Assembly: GCA_021904315.1 (NCBI GenBank)
Contig: CM038916.1
Span: 8,893,065 to 8,957,064, forward strand
Origin: Sphagnum magellanicum
Taxonomy: Eukaryota; Streptophyta; Sphagnopsida; Sphagnales; Sphagnaceae
Direction: 5' to 3'
Length of the DNA stretch: 64,000 bases
In this document: piece after piece, positions 44,200 to 57,077 of the stretch
Numbering within the stretch: position 1 is the stretch's first letter
How the letters are laid out: each line of letters starts with the position of its first letter
Position numbers and translations under genes: made by a program
Notes under the pieces: model-generated
Seen by the model: only the letters and a program-made list of their open reading frames with translations
Told to the model about the DNA's origin: nothing
The model's database searches: none

Positions 44200-47100
44200 T
44201 TGTCTAGGATTTTAAAACAAAATAAACCAATGAGGTGGTGGCTATCCCGAAATTGGAATTTTGGAAGGGGCTGGATGACAAGTACCCTATTATGGTCTGT
44301 GGGTCTTACCCACCTTAAAAAAGAATTGGATAGAATTTTTTTAACAAAAAAATTAAAAATTAAAAATTAAAAAAATCACAAGAGGCATCATACAATTTGA
44401 GCCATGTCCTTGTTAAATTTTATTTTTGTCTTGTATTATACTAACTACCTACCTACCCACCTACTTACCTACCCACTCACTCACCAACCCTATTGTCTTG
44501 TGCAAGGAAAAGACAATGTTGCTTGGGTGGCATAAGACTAGCTTATCTCTCAAGGGATAAAAGGCTGACACCTAAGTGACTAGGCATGCTCGTTCAATTT
44601 TTCCCTTTAAAAGTAAGGAATTGCGAGAATCTCAAAATGGCTAGAATGAATAATCAACACATTATTTATTTATTTATTTGTTTGTTTGTTTGTTTGTTTG
44701 TTTAATCAACACATTTCATATGCATTTCTTGGTCATCTAAATTGCACAAATAGGCAAAGTGTCCAAATTTAGTGGTTTTCATAGTTTTTGAACCTCAACT
44801 CACTCACTAAATCATCCTCACAAGCTTGTCACAAGGATTCGACCATGGCCCAAATTGCTATGAAAGTCATTATTTTCCCCTATAATGTAGTCCTACATGT
44901 TTTAATTCAATTACATTAAAATGGTAAAATTCTTGAGATTTGCACAATTGCCTTCAAAATTAAAATGTTTTTGGTGTTTTTCAACTTTGAGGGATTATGA
45001 CGAGTTTTTTTTTTTTTGGGATTTGTTTTTCCTAATTTTGTAATGTAACCATAATGGTGAGCATCTTGAGATAGATTTTGATTTAATTGGTGACATTTGT
45101 GTACATGATCATTAAAATCATAGCCAATATTGTGACAACACATTCCCCCTCCCAAAAAAAACAATTTGTGGGCAAAATTTGCTGACTCATTTATAGAAAA
45201 AAGAAAATTTTGCCAAATTTTGGAATTAGTGTTACCTTATTGATGATTTGTTTGCCCTTGAAAAAAAAAAAAAACTAAACATAACTTTCAAGAATTGTAT
45301 TTGATTCAAACATGCAATGCGACTTTATAACCCTTGTGAAAACATTTACCAACATTGTGTCAAGTTTTTCAACCATATTTACACTATTTGCCTCGTCAAA
45401 ATCTCACTATATATGGTTGCATACCATTTCAACACATTTTTGTCTTGACCTTTCATACAACCCTAGCTTTTGGGGAAACTCTTTTATTTTGGCAATGGGA
45501 CCCATCAACTTATAGCTTTCATTGAGATCCTTTTGAATGATATATATATATCCAATATGAACATCTTTTCACTTCTCAAACCCCATTTAAAATAGTGGAG
45601 ACTCCCAATTTCCTAATTCCCAAAGTGAAAACTTGTCACTTTGAAGGACTTGGGAATGCTCCCTTTTTATTATCACACATCTCCACTTGGATTGGGGTCT
45701 TTGACTTGGGCTACAAATGTGTTTCACTTCACTTTGGCATGGCTTGGGTTTATTCCCAATTGGTGTCCTTTTGGCACATCTCAACCTTGGTTTCAAGCAT
45801 GAGGCTAAGCTTTTGATAGTTTAACTTGTAGGATTTATAAAATGTTCATTTTAATTTCATAATTAACAAAAAAATTCCATCATCTGTTTCATCCTCCTTG
45901 GATGAAGTTCAATCATGAATAACAATTTTTCATGATGAAAATTGTCCATCATTATTATTTTTAAACTAACAAATGAATTTCATCAATATTTTATATCATA
46001 TTCAATATTCAATAAAATAATTTTAAACAAAGGGGCTTTCAAGAGAACTTCCTTGAAATATACTTTCTATAAACAAATGAAAACATACCTTTAATTCAGT
46101 TACAACTAATGTTGGTTAGTTTTGGGATCTAGGCTAATTTTAAGTCTCTATTTTTGTTGAATCCCAAATACACAAATTATAAATTTTGTACATTTATCAT
46201 ATTAAAACCATAATGAAACCTTGGAACTATCTTCCTATTAAAATAGGTAGACAACTATACATTATATTTAGGCTTAATATATTAAATATCAAGAGACACA
46301 TGCAATGGTTAACAAGAGAAATGCTAGTAATTATCAATTCTTTTAATATGTGTTTTTGGTGATGACAATATCCTAGCCATATTTAGAGCACAATAGGGGG
46401 TTTCACACCATCTATTATCTTATTTAATATTAAAATGTGCTTATTGCTATGGGGTGGAGATCTTCTTAGAATTGGAACATGGATGCACACCTTACTATTG
46501 CAAGTTTCAATTTCTTAAACAAGAAAGTACTACTTTTTAATTTTATAAACAACATGAATTAATTGCTCAAAAATGTTGAAAGATAGATGTATTTTTTTAA
46601 TTACATGGCCATTTTCAACCAATTGTACAACATGGATACTCACTTAATCTTTTTACTTCATGATGTGTGTAGGTAAGCAAATTTGGACCTAGTCCTCACA
46701 CAAGATAGGGAAAGTTTATGAATGTGAACAATTGGTCATAAGGCTCAATTGGAATTTGGAGGTTATATAAAATTAAACACAATTGATTAGAACTAGAATT
46801 GGAACTATTTAGCCAAAAGTTCCATAAAAATAAAATATTTATCAAACTTGGAACTAACTTAACATTAATCTATTTTAAAATGTTAAAAGTTTTGTTTGTT
46901 CCATTCTTTCATCTTTTGCTATATCTTTGCAGATTTCATGTTCTTATTTGAAGTATATAATTTGATTTTCATTTGAATTAGAATTTAGGACAATTCATGA
47001 ATCACATGTGCAAATTAAAATTAAAAAATGGTTAATAAAAATGGAGCCAACTTTGTGCCATGGACTTGCTTTGGATTCACTACATTCATACATCTTAAAT

Positions 47101-48378
47101 TTAGGAAAAGGCCACCACCCTCCATGATGATTACATTGGGTTGCCCTTTTCTTCGAGATTCTCAAGTGTGAGTCCTAAAATTTTGAAGTTATGAATCTTG
47201 TAACTTTGTGGGCTCGTAATTTCCTCATGTAAGTTTCAATTGAAGAGTTTCCAACTACAAAATTTTATTCATCAAAGAATGTTTTAAAACACCATGTTAT
47301 ATATGTCCTTCTAAAGTCATTTGACCTATTTGTTTTGGGTTTTAATGATCAAAAGTCAAACTGTTAATTTGATTATTGAACTTTCTTTTTGCCATAATTT
47401 CTAGTTCAAAGTTCCAAATGGAAAATGCAAGTTCATTTTCAAAATTTACATTTAAAAAAAAATCAATGATGTAAATGACTCTTGATTTGGACAATGTTTA
47501 CCCCATGTACATTTGTTCCCAAAATTTGGAACACTCTAAGATTTTTGACTTTCAAAATGAATTTACCCCAAGAGTCCAAAGAATGTTTCTTTTCATTCCC
47601 CCAATGTGTTTAAACCCCTTTCTTGCCTTAGTTTATTCTAAGCCCCAAGGATAAGGTCATGACACAACTTGATTAAAAAGAAACCATCGCAACATAAAAA
47701 TTCGCAAACACTCACAATGGATCCAAATCCATGAGGCTTTGTAACGTTCAATTGAATTTGTTGAAACATATATCGGCCAAGATTTGCAATGAAATACAAA
47801 GAACATAAAATGGATGATAAATATGGACAAATTCAAGTAACGCTTGAAAATTTGTTCTTTAACTTAATGATGCACATGGTCTTTTTTATGCCCTGAGGTG
47901 AAAGCAAGAAATTTGAACCTAAGGACCAAGATAATGTAATGGAAATGGAAATGTTAGTGCTAAAATTTATTTGAAATTGTGGATTCATGTTAACACATAG
48001 ATGTATCAATGTTCGTAAACAAACAATTCAAAAACTAATTTGGCAAACTCTCATTATAGTATAAGTAGTGCAATGACATCTTCATCACCAAAAAACTTTG
48101 GTGTAGAAAATGATTATAAATTTCCATTTTGTGTAGAAAAGTTTTTCCATACCTCCATCACAAATAAGTTTTGTTACAAAAGAAGGCATCCAAATTTGTG
48201 TCACAAATAAGTTTCAATGTATAAGATTGCACCCAATTTTCCATTGCAAAGAAGTTTTAATGTAAAAAAAATGTTAGTAATAAATAATAATGCAGCAACA
48301 TTGCAAGAAGCTATGAATCAACCATGGTTTCAAACTTTAGCATGAGTTCACAAACATGCTTCAATTGACATATAGAAA

Positions 48379-48399
48379 GGGGGGGGGGGGGGGGGGGGG
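48379..48399 (+). repeat. G homopolymer, 21 nt
   Basis: Uninterrupted run of 21 G in AT-rich DNA, 240 bp before a 15-nt C run. Confidence 0.9.
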
Positions 48400-48639
48400 A
48401 CATTCCATATAAAATTATTGAATGTACACAAGTAAAAAATATAAGGTGCCATATATTGGATGTTGGGTAAAAATTAATGCCCCCAAAACTTATAATTAAT
48501 ATAAGGTGGTTTAAATATGTGCATATTAAAAAATTAGATATTAATAGTACAGTGAGGAAAAAAAGGTGAAATTTTACTTAATACCTCCTAACCATTACCT
48601 TGTTTGATGCACATAATTTTAAATTTCAACATTTAATGT

Positions 48640-48654
48640 CCCCCCCCCCCCCCC
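48640..48654 (+). repeat. C homopolymer, 15 nt
   Basis: Uninterrupted run of 15 C, in opposite orientation to the G run at 48379. Confidence 0.9.
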
Positions 48655-50519
48655 TTAACATATAAGCACAAGTTCACATGTAGGCACAAATTCATAAACA
48701 AATGCAAATTTTGGGCTACAATTGTAAATTTGATAGTAAGTTTATAGTCAAACATAAATCCATATTAAGCAAACATGCTAACAAGTGCATGAGGAAAGGG
48801 TTGTGGTGGTGGCAAAACAAGAAACAATGTATGAGAACCGATAATTCCATGGTAGAAACACAATAATTGGGAGCACGGTGAAATGTTGGCATTCATAAGT
48901 TGTAAACACGCAAAACACAATGTCAAAAAGAGATCATTGATTTAAAATCACACATGGAACCTAATGTGCAACGTTAGGAAAACATTACTAAAAAGGTAAT
49001 TATGAAAATAAATAACAAAAATTTCCATGAAATGGCACCATGTGCATAAATAAATGGAATTATCTAAATTCTTATCAGACAAAGCTTGTAGCTTTATCAC
49101 AAAGGGATTGATAATCATAGTTGTTTCTAATAATTGACATCCAAAGAAAAAGAATGGATTTATTTGTCTCATCAATTTAATAAATAATATTATGATTTAA
49201 TTCTGGCCTTTGTAAAGGGAGAAGGTTGTGAATGTTCCTTTGCATATTGAGAATGTAAATGTTGAAGGAGATGGATCTTATAGGTCACCAACCCAATGGA
49301 CACATCTACAAGGTAGAGTTACAAGGTTCACAAATTTACTACTAAATAAAAAGCTACTCCTAAATAACAATCATCCCCATCCTATAATTAATATCTTTGA
49401 TATTCCTACAAGTGCAAATATTCAAATATGAATATTATGATGTGTCATGCATTCATCAAGGATCAAGTTTTTATGCCCATGGCAATTGATTTATTTGATT
49501 ATTCAAATGGTTTAGGGGATGATTCTCCGATTTGAGGCTTGCAAATTTTCAATGACAAAAAATATGATAATGTTGGACATAATTGAAACTTGGAAAAATA
49601 CATAATACAAGATTGAAGAACTAAAGCACTTGTTGTTGGAGACATTTGGTTTCAATTCAAACATTTTATTTCAAATTGAATTAAGAGAAACATCCAAAAT
49701 TCAGATTTCAAACTTTTTTTTTCCAAATTCAATTAAACCATCCAAATTTCAGATTTTACATTTTAAATTTCAACCATGTGTTTTCCGATCTTCAATTCAA
49801 AATTTAGCTTGCAATTCAACTATATTTATAATGCACTAAAACACCATGTCAAATCATTAAAAAATTTATTCAATGCATAAAATATTGAGGTTTATGACTC
49901 CCTAAAAATTATCAAATATTGTAGCATGTTGATTGACCCATGGTATTTCCCCCTTTGCAAGATAGGTTATGTGTCACTTGTTCTTTTACATGATCATGAT
50001 CATTGTGTTTAATTGTTGGACAATTTTTCTAATTCCAGTTGTTGCATTAACTCATTGATGTATATGTATTTCTCATTCAAAATCATATTGTATAACATAT
50101 TGCAACAAAATGACAACATGAGGAAAGAAATGCACATCCAAGTTGGACTTGATCATCAATTTTTTTTAAAAATTCTTTAGTATGTTAAAAAAAAATTGAA
50201 TTAAAACACTAGCATATTTGAATTACCAATTATACAATGCTTTCAAAATGGAATGCTAAATTTCAATTTGCTTGTGAAACACCATTAGCCATGGAAGTAA
50301 TGGGTAACCCAAATGTCCTTAATTATGGATGATTTCATGCCTTCATGAAAATTATGGTCAATGAACATATCCCCCCACATAATGATGATGAACCCTTGTA
50401 ATCATAAATAAATGAAAACACCCAAAAAAGGGGGAATACAAGGAACAAAATGGAATGACCCATGTCCAAGAAGACAAAAGAACCACTTAACATGGCAAAT
50501 TACAAAAGGAACATCAAGT

Positions 50520-51791
50520 TCTTGAACCCCTTCCTCTTGCGAAGCATATCAAATAGGGAAAGGGGAGGACCTCTTGAAAGGATGCTTAGCTTATAATAAC
50601 TTCACCTATGAAAACAACATGTTTTAAAATAGAGATTGCTTACACACGTTATAACGCCACTAACACCCTTCCCCTATAAAATGAATGCAAAACTAAAAGG
50701 CTTTTAGTACCTTTTGCTCCCCATGCCATGTTGGCACATTGATGAAGAAACTTGTCCGCTTGCTAGTGTAGACATCCAAAAACCTCCACGACTAGAAGGA
50801 AAAACATGTCCATTAGGAATTGATTGCGACAAAGACCATCCTTCACTTGAACCACAATTATTGCCACAACACCATGAGAAAAAAAATCCCATGAAACCAA
50901 ATCAACTTAAGTGGGGTTAGCGATGATAACATCTACCAATGTGCGAACACCATCAATTCATAACACAGTGTTGGCTTGTTGATGCAAAAATTGTAAGGTA
51001 AAGGGCGGAAGGACATGGGTTTGGTCTCATGAAACATGAAATCCCATATCTCTCACAATGGTTACAAAACACATAACATCATGTGAGGTTGTCCTTTCCC
51101 CACCTGCGTGTAATGAAGAAGGTGGATCCCCATAAGATCCAAAGGCTGGCTACAAATGCAATGTAATACCTCAAGGATTAAAGGTTGGGAAAGACCCAAC
51201 CTAGCACGCAATGCGATGCAAAAAACATTTAAATGCAGGTTGAAGAAAAGAATGATTGGGCTGGTTAATAACTAAGCACTCGCACCTGGCCTTGCACACG
51301 ATTTCTAACACATTCGATGTAAATTGGCAAGTAAATAAAAAAGGATGTTAATAAAGGAATGGTTATTTAATCTTTCTGAAATACTTTCCTAAAAGTGATT
51401 TGCACTTCTTTCAGCCAATTTTTCAAAAGGGGGGACACATGTTGCAACCCATGGGGGAAGAAGTTATTGTGCTAATTTTAGATGCGCTTAGAAAGGGAAC
51501 TTGGCCCTGAGCTATTTGCATTTATTGTCTCCAACAAAAACAGGTGAAAATCCGACAAAAAATTGAAAGCTATAACAAGGGCTACTAAAACCTGATTCCC
51601 CAGATAAGTAATTAGAGCAATGACCTCCAAGGAAATCAACCTTATGGCCCCACTAAAATTGGGGATAGCCACTTGCCAATAAGCAATAGGGACCTTGGAG
51701 CATTCCAATGAACCCAAACCCAAAAGCCTTTCAAGAATTCCCATAAAGGTGGAGTCAAAAAAACTACATGTTGGCTTTAAAAACTTGGAAA

Positions 51792-51834
<43 letters not shown>

Positions 51835-53200
51835 GTAACGAAGCAAAAAGGAAAGCCTATGGATGAAACATTGAGAGAAAGTACTAAAAGTCACCTAGAT
51901 GTCCCCAATTTCAAGAACATGTCGAACATCCTCACTTAGAGCCTCTTGTTAAAAAAAAAACGAAAAAAACAAAGCCAAATGAGACACCAAGGATCTTAAT
52001 GCCACAAAGGGGGCAACATAATTTAGTAAAAGGAACGAACCCGAGAAGTAAGCTAGATAAAGCCTAAGCCAAACATTTGTGGGGTTGAACAAACAACCCC
52101 ATAACAATAAATTAGGAAGTAAAATGATTGAAGGTGAGGGAGATGACATGATCAAGGCCAAGGATATGGGTGTCATTGGCTAGAGAAGGGAAGATACATG
52201 AAGGGAAACCCTTCAAAAAACAACGCAAAACACAAAAATAAGTAAAGGCAAAGAGAGGCCCTACTAGAGGGTCGCCTGCCATGTGCCCACAAATGAAAGA
52301 ATGATCGACAAAGCTTGTGATGAAGAATGATGATTGAAGTATAAAGGAACTTAAAAGCCATAGAAAGAAGGAACAAAGGGAAAAAGTTGGGACAACTACC
52401 CCCCCACGGTTGGAAATTCCTAAAAAATGGCTTTACACGAAACGATGTTAAAAGCATTTGCACTGTCAACTTAAAGCATCACCCAATCAAAATAGGCATC
52501 CAAAGTGGTTTAATACCATGGACCATGGCCTCACAACCTCCTCTAATTGCCACCCCAAATTGATATGGTGACAAATGAAAAGTAAACACATCATGAAACT
52601 ACAGGCAAAAAGCCATGTTCATTAATTAATAAAATGCTTCTCCTATTATAATTAGATGAATGCCATTATAAGGTTTAGCCAAAGCCAAAAATCAACTAGC
52701 CCCAAGAACTTGAATCATGAACCCATGGATGTGGTTTAATAACCACATGGGAACACAATTGGTGGAATTAAATGACGCCATTCACTAAATCCTTAAGGTC
52801 AAAATAATCTTGAAGATGTTCAAAGACCATGCCATAAAGACCACTAGATGATAAATGAAACATGTGTAAAAATGTCAACCTAAAAAAATCCACAGAGAGT
52901 TCAAGGTTTGAATTGGGCTGAAAGTCCCACAAAGAATCCAAGCAAGGGGAGTTTGTGTCCGGTGGGTATAAAGCTAGTAACACACTAATTATCTTTGAGG
53001 ATGAGAAAATTAAGGTAAAAGGGGCAAGAACCCTAGTGACACATGCAAATTTTCCAATATGCCCCAAGGCAAAACTTCGTCCCAATCGACACATTAGGGG
53101 TCCCACAGGGGTAGAATCGAAATTGGGCAAAATTAATGATGCACCCATAATTGAGGACAAGGCCACCACTTGCGCTTGTGTTTGCAAAATGTGTTATGCC
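50520..53200 (-). mobile_element. Decayed LINE-type (non-LTR) reverse transcriptase relic
   Basis: Joining frames on the minus strand recovers, in order, a degraded non-LTR retroelement protein. An N-terminal segment (DLWDFQPNSNLELSVDFFRL-like, near 52890-52960) is followed by the RT fingers region (LALAKPYNGI..., near 52650-52700; FHLSPYQFGVAIRGGCEA-like, near 52500-52570). Next comes the palm segment AGDPLVGPLFAFTYF followed by FPSLANDTHILG (about 52130-52290), where ANDTH would match the catalytic ADD-type box with Asp-Asp reduced to Asn-Asp. Then come SGAIRLISLEVIALITYLGN (near 51600-51660), ARLGLSQPLILEVLHCICSQ (near 51150-51200) and a C-terminal part (GVRTLVDVIIANPT, QADKFLHQCANMAWGAKGT) near 50700-50970. 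Many stops and frameshifts show it is dead. The family order is known to me from plant LINE-like elements; the exact clade is not assigned. No target-site duplication or poly(A) tail was defined. Confidence 0.8.
51792..51833 (+). repeat. G homopolymer, 42 nt, inside the LINE relic
   Basis: Forty-two consecutive G on the plus strand (C on the coding strand of the relic) interrupt the decayed reverse transcriptase. It is by far the longest G/C homopolymer in the window. Confidence 0.9.
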
Positions 53201-56200
53201 TAAAATTCCTTCCAATCACCAAAAATGAACTATCAAACGCATGCCATAATCTTTTTATGTTTGGTTAATCTTCCACCAGTGGGGAAAAGAAAGACACCAT
53301 AAAAATAACAATAATAATAAATGCCAAACCACCACATTAAACGGATCATGTGTTAGGCGATTAAGAGGAAGGTGAAAATCAAGATGCACCTCCCGTCGAA
53401 GAATGAAAGGGATGTGCATGTATAATCATGAATAGGGTAGGCTCAAATGGAAGGTGCTTAAAAGATCAAACACCAAAATCCAAGCCCAAGTTAATGGGGG
53501 GAGAAAGGGCTAAAGAGGAAATAAAATGACTTGGAACATCATCTGGAGAGAAAACTTGATAAGTTTAACAATGTTTCTAATGCCAAGCCATACCACGTTG
53601 AAAAAATAAGACCCCATAACTATAACATGGAACATTGCAAAAGGGCCCCACCCCTACCCCAAGGGATGACAAAACACCAAAAGGGTTGTGAGCCATTAGA
53701 ATGAGAATTCACGGGAGGCCCTAGAACTAAAGAAGGAACGGCCTCCATCACAGCAAATGATAAAGAAGAAAAACGAAAGAATGAAAGTAAGAAAGAAATA
53801 AAAAGGGAAGAGAGAAACGAAACACAAGAAGAAATAAGGAAAAATGGAGAAAAGAAAGAAAGAAAAAGGGAAGATAGAGAAAGAAAATAAAAGAAAGGAA
53901 AAAGGGGGGAAAAAAAGAACAAAAAAAAAGGAAAGAAAGGGAAAAAAAGGAAAGGAAAAAGGGGGGGAAAAAAAGAGGAAAAGAAGCCAAACAAAAAAAT
54001 TGACCTCAAACTACCATGTTGTTCACACTTGTCAACTCGTCTCTTCGTTTAATTGTTGACATGCTTCTTCCTACCATGGCCATACCTTATTTCTTGCAAG
54101 AAGTTCTATCTTTTCTAGTAAATGCATTCCACCACACAACAAATACCCACACACAAGTCCAGGCCACAAGGCCAACTTTGCAAAATTATGCTAGCTCTCC
54201 TCCTCCTACTCCTACTCTTGCATTCAACTGTAGCAAAATCATGTGCACATTCTCTTCTAGTTCAAAAAGAATAAAAAGAAATTGTTGTTGGTGGTTTTGT
54301 TTTTTGGGGTGGAATTGAAATTATTGAAAGAAGAATGAGAAGAAGAAGAAGTTATTATTGACAATTCACATGCTTAAAAAAATAGTAAATATTGGGAAGT
54401 AGGAAGAATGGCAACAATTCGCCTTTGTGAAGGTTATCAGCTATTTTTTTAACGTGCGTAGGAGCTTGTGAAAAATTCGTCACTAAGGTTTGGTACAACA
54501 ACAATGTTTGTAACAACATTTAAACTTTCTGACCATGGAGTTGCTAGGCATGTGCATGGGTTGTTGCAGAGATCAATGTGGAAGTTCAACTTGGAGATGT
54601 AATCATTGTTGACAAACAACAGTGAAAGTAGCTCCAAAACCTCCAATAACACCTCTACACTTCATAAGTTTCCTCGTTGCCAAATTCTTCTTCTTTTTTC
54701 TTATTTTGTTGTTGTTCCAAAAGAGTCCAAATGGTACAACAAAGGTATTGGGTTCAAACCCACTAACGATAAAGAGAAAGGCTTGTTCCACCTTAAACCC
54801 ACATAACCTTTTGATGGATTGAAGATGATTGCAACACTTATGCATCATTCACAAACCATGATAACCCCACAAAGACATCAAAGAATATTTTTTTGTGGTT
54901 AACAATGGTTTGTAACTATGTATTATACCTTTTGAATTTGAAGGAATAATAATTTACAATAAAAATTTATAATTTTTTTGGCTTATAGATATGGATTTGA
55001 ACCACATCACTGGCCTTTTGAATACTTGGTAGACCTGATAGCTGCTTGAATATTTCCATCACATGTGATAATTTGTCTCCTTGAGGCCATCATATTTGGT
55101 TCTTAATCAAGACTTCATTCATTGCATGTACATATTCATGCATGATTAAGTGAATAATATATTTCTTTATAGCAAAAAAATCATTACATTGCAAATATTT
55201 GAAAACATGTGTCAACTTGTATAATGAACATGTTACCTTAATGGTCATTAACACTTCACACTTATACCTTGTATATTTTTTCACCATTTTATGTTTCAAT
55301 TTTTGTGTCAACTATTTCACAAAAAACTTATTGACCTATAGTGTTAAAATCATATTTTGTCATTACATTGAGTCATGAAAAATTGTGAATATCATGTTGT
55401 TGATTTGATTTTAACTTAATCTCCCAACTTTTGATTTTAAAAAAATCATAAATGTAAAATGATTTGAAATTGTGAAAAGTCAATGCATTTGTCATTGCTT
55501 CAAACACATGTTTGTAGTATCTATCCTCAAAATAAGATTTTTTTTGTAATTCATTTATAACTTCACCAAATGTGAATGAGGATTTTGGATGGAAATGACC
55601 AAGGACCAATGCCTTTTGTGTTTTGATCAAAAGTTTTTAAAATTATGCGAATACATGATGAATTTTAGTGGCCTCATGAAGTTGAACTTGTGACGATACT
55701 AGTGATGACAAAGTAAATGGATGACAATGAATTTCAATGTTATAACAAATGATGACATTATTGCAAATGACAACATTATAACAATTTGCAACAATATGAT
55801 GCAACAAATGAAAATTTCACACAAGTAAAAAAAGAAAGATTAACCAAACAAAATGAAATGAGGTTGCTAAAATTAATGTGATGATATAGAAAAATTCACT
55901 TCAAAAAAAATTCAAGGACATTGTTGTAACAAAACAACAACAAATTAATGAAAAAATAAAATGCCAATGTTATTGTAATTTTGTTTTATAATGATGGAAA
56001 ACAAAGGAATGTAACAAATTAAACAATGCAATGATGAAAAAGGATGTTGGTGAAAATGATTGTTCACATTGGATGCAACAATGAAAAGATGAAAGAAAAC
56101 ATTCTTCATGCTACCATGAAGAAAAACCTCTAGCCATCATCAACAAAAAACTTAGTGTTTAAGTTTGTAAATGAAGAAATGAACATGGAATATGACTTGC

Positions 56201-57077
56201 AACAAAGGAGGTGAGAGCTTGAAAATGAAAAAAATGAACATGAAACACAAGTTGCAACAAAGGATCAAATGAGAACTTGATGAGGAAATGAACATGAAGG
56301 AATGATTACAAGATGTTATGGTTGGTGAACTTCAACATTGAAATAAAACAAAATTAACAATTAACTCTAAAAATTAATCATGAATAGAGATTGTGAGAGA
56401 CAATTGTTAATAATCACTAGGGCCTAACTTAACTCTTTGTGTGTGAATAAAAATAGTTCCAATACATGTAATGTTAAGTCAATGTTGATATATTAACAAT
56501 GTATGCATAGACAATGTGAATATAATTTATAGGGAAACATATTTTCAACATTAGGACTATTAATGAAATTGCCTATCCATAGGTTTGAATTGACTTTAAA
56601 ATTGAAAGTTAGGCAAGTGTATGTGTGTGCATGCACATGTGTGTAATATGTATGTACATATATGTATATATATCCAAACCAATCTGTCTATACATATATT
56701 CCCATTTATGCAATATTGTTTGTTGTTAATGAATGTGAACCATTTGCATTTCTCCATAGGACTAAATATAGTATTATAATAAAAAAATACAGGGTTGATC
56801 TAATACACAAAAATGCTTTTCATTCATTTTGTTGCAATAATTAAAGGTGGATTTTTTTTTCATTTTTTCAAAATATGCAAAGCCTACGTCTATTTGTGCC
56901 CTTTAAAAAAATTTATAATTATACATCTTGGAATGGTTGACAACGCCCATATGAACATATGCCTTGGAGATGAACCTTGTGGATGTGTAACCATTTGTTA
57001 TATTACATACATTTACACTTAATAGAAAAATTGCCCAAAGGCTTTCGCAATAAAGGTTTACTTGCCTTGTATCACTA
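53201..57077. other. Intergenic stretch between LINE relic and Helitron
   Basis: No gene recognised. It holds the polypurine tract, a region near 54.4-54.8 kb with weak LRR-like reading, three diverged units of about 55 bp near 56170-56300 (phrase 'atgaacatg...ttgcaacaaagga'), and TG/TA-rich DNA near 56620-56680. The AT content rises again after 54.9 kb. Confidence 0.55.
53755..53999 (+). repeat. Polypurine tract of about 240 bp
   Basis: Almost only A and G on the plus strand, built from AAAG, GGAAA and AAAAGG motifs, with few pyrimidine interruptions. Apparent open frames across it are low-complexity artefacts. Confidence 0.85.

Larger units (their letters stand above)
42190..50500. other. 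Intergenic stretch between the LRR gene and the LINE relic
   Basis: The first kilobase is probable promoter and leader of the LRR gene. The remainder is AT-rich, without a recognised gene, and holds TTG, TTTG and CCTA short repeats (near 43150, 44685 and 44445) and four G/C homopolymers. A loosely repeated motif 'cacaaataagttt' occurs near 48160-48250. Open frames are short and unremarkable. Confidence 0.6.

Noticed and set aside
53620..54009. Phe/Ser-rich frames opposite the polypurine tract
   Set aside because: Low-complexity translation of a pyrimidine tract.
54449..54670. Minus-strand frame with LRR-like spacing (LEVLELLSLLFVNND ... DLCNNP)
   Set aside because: Only one or two repeat-like units, no flanking LRRs, and frames are interrupted. 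It may be a scrap of an LRR gene, but the evidence is too thin to annotate.
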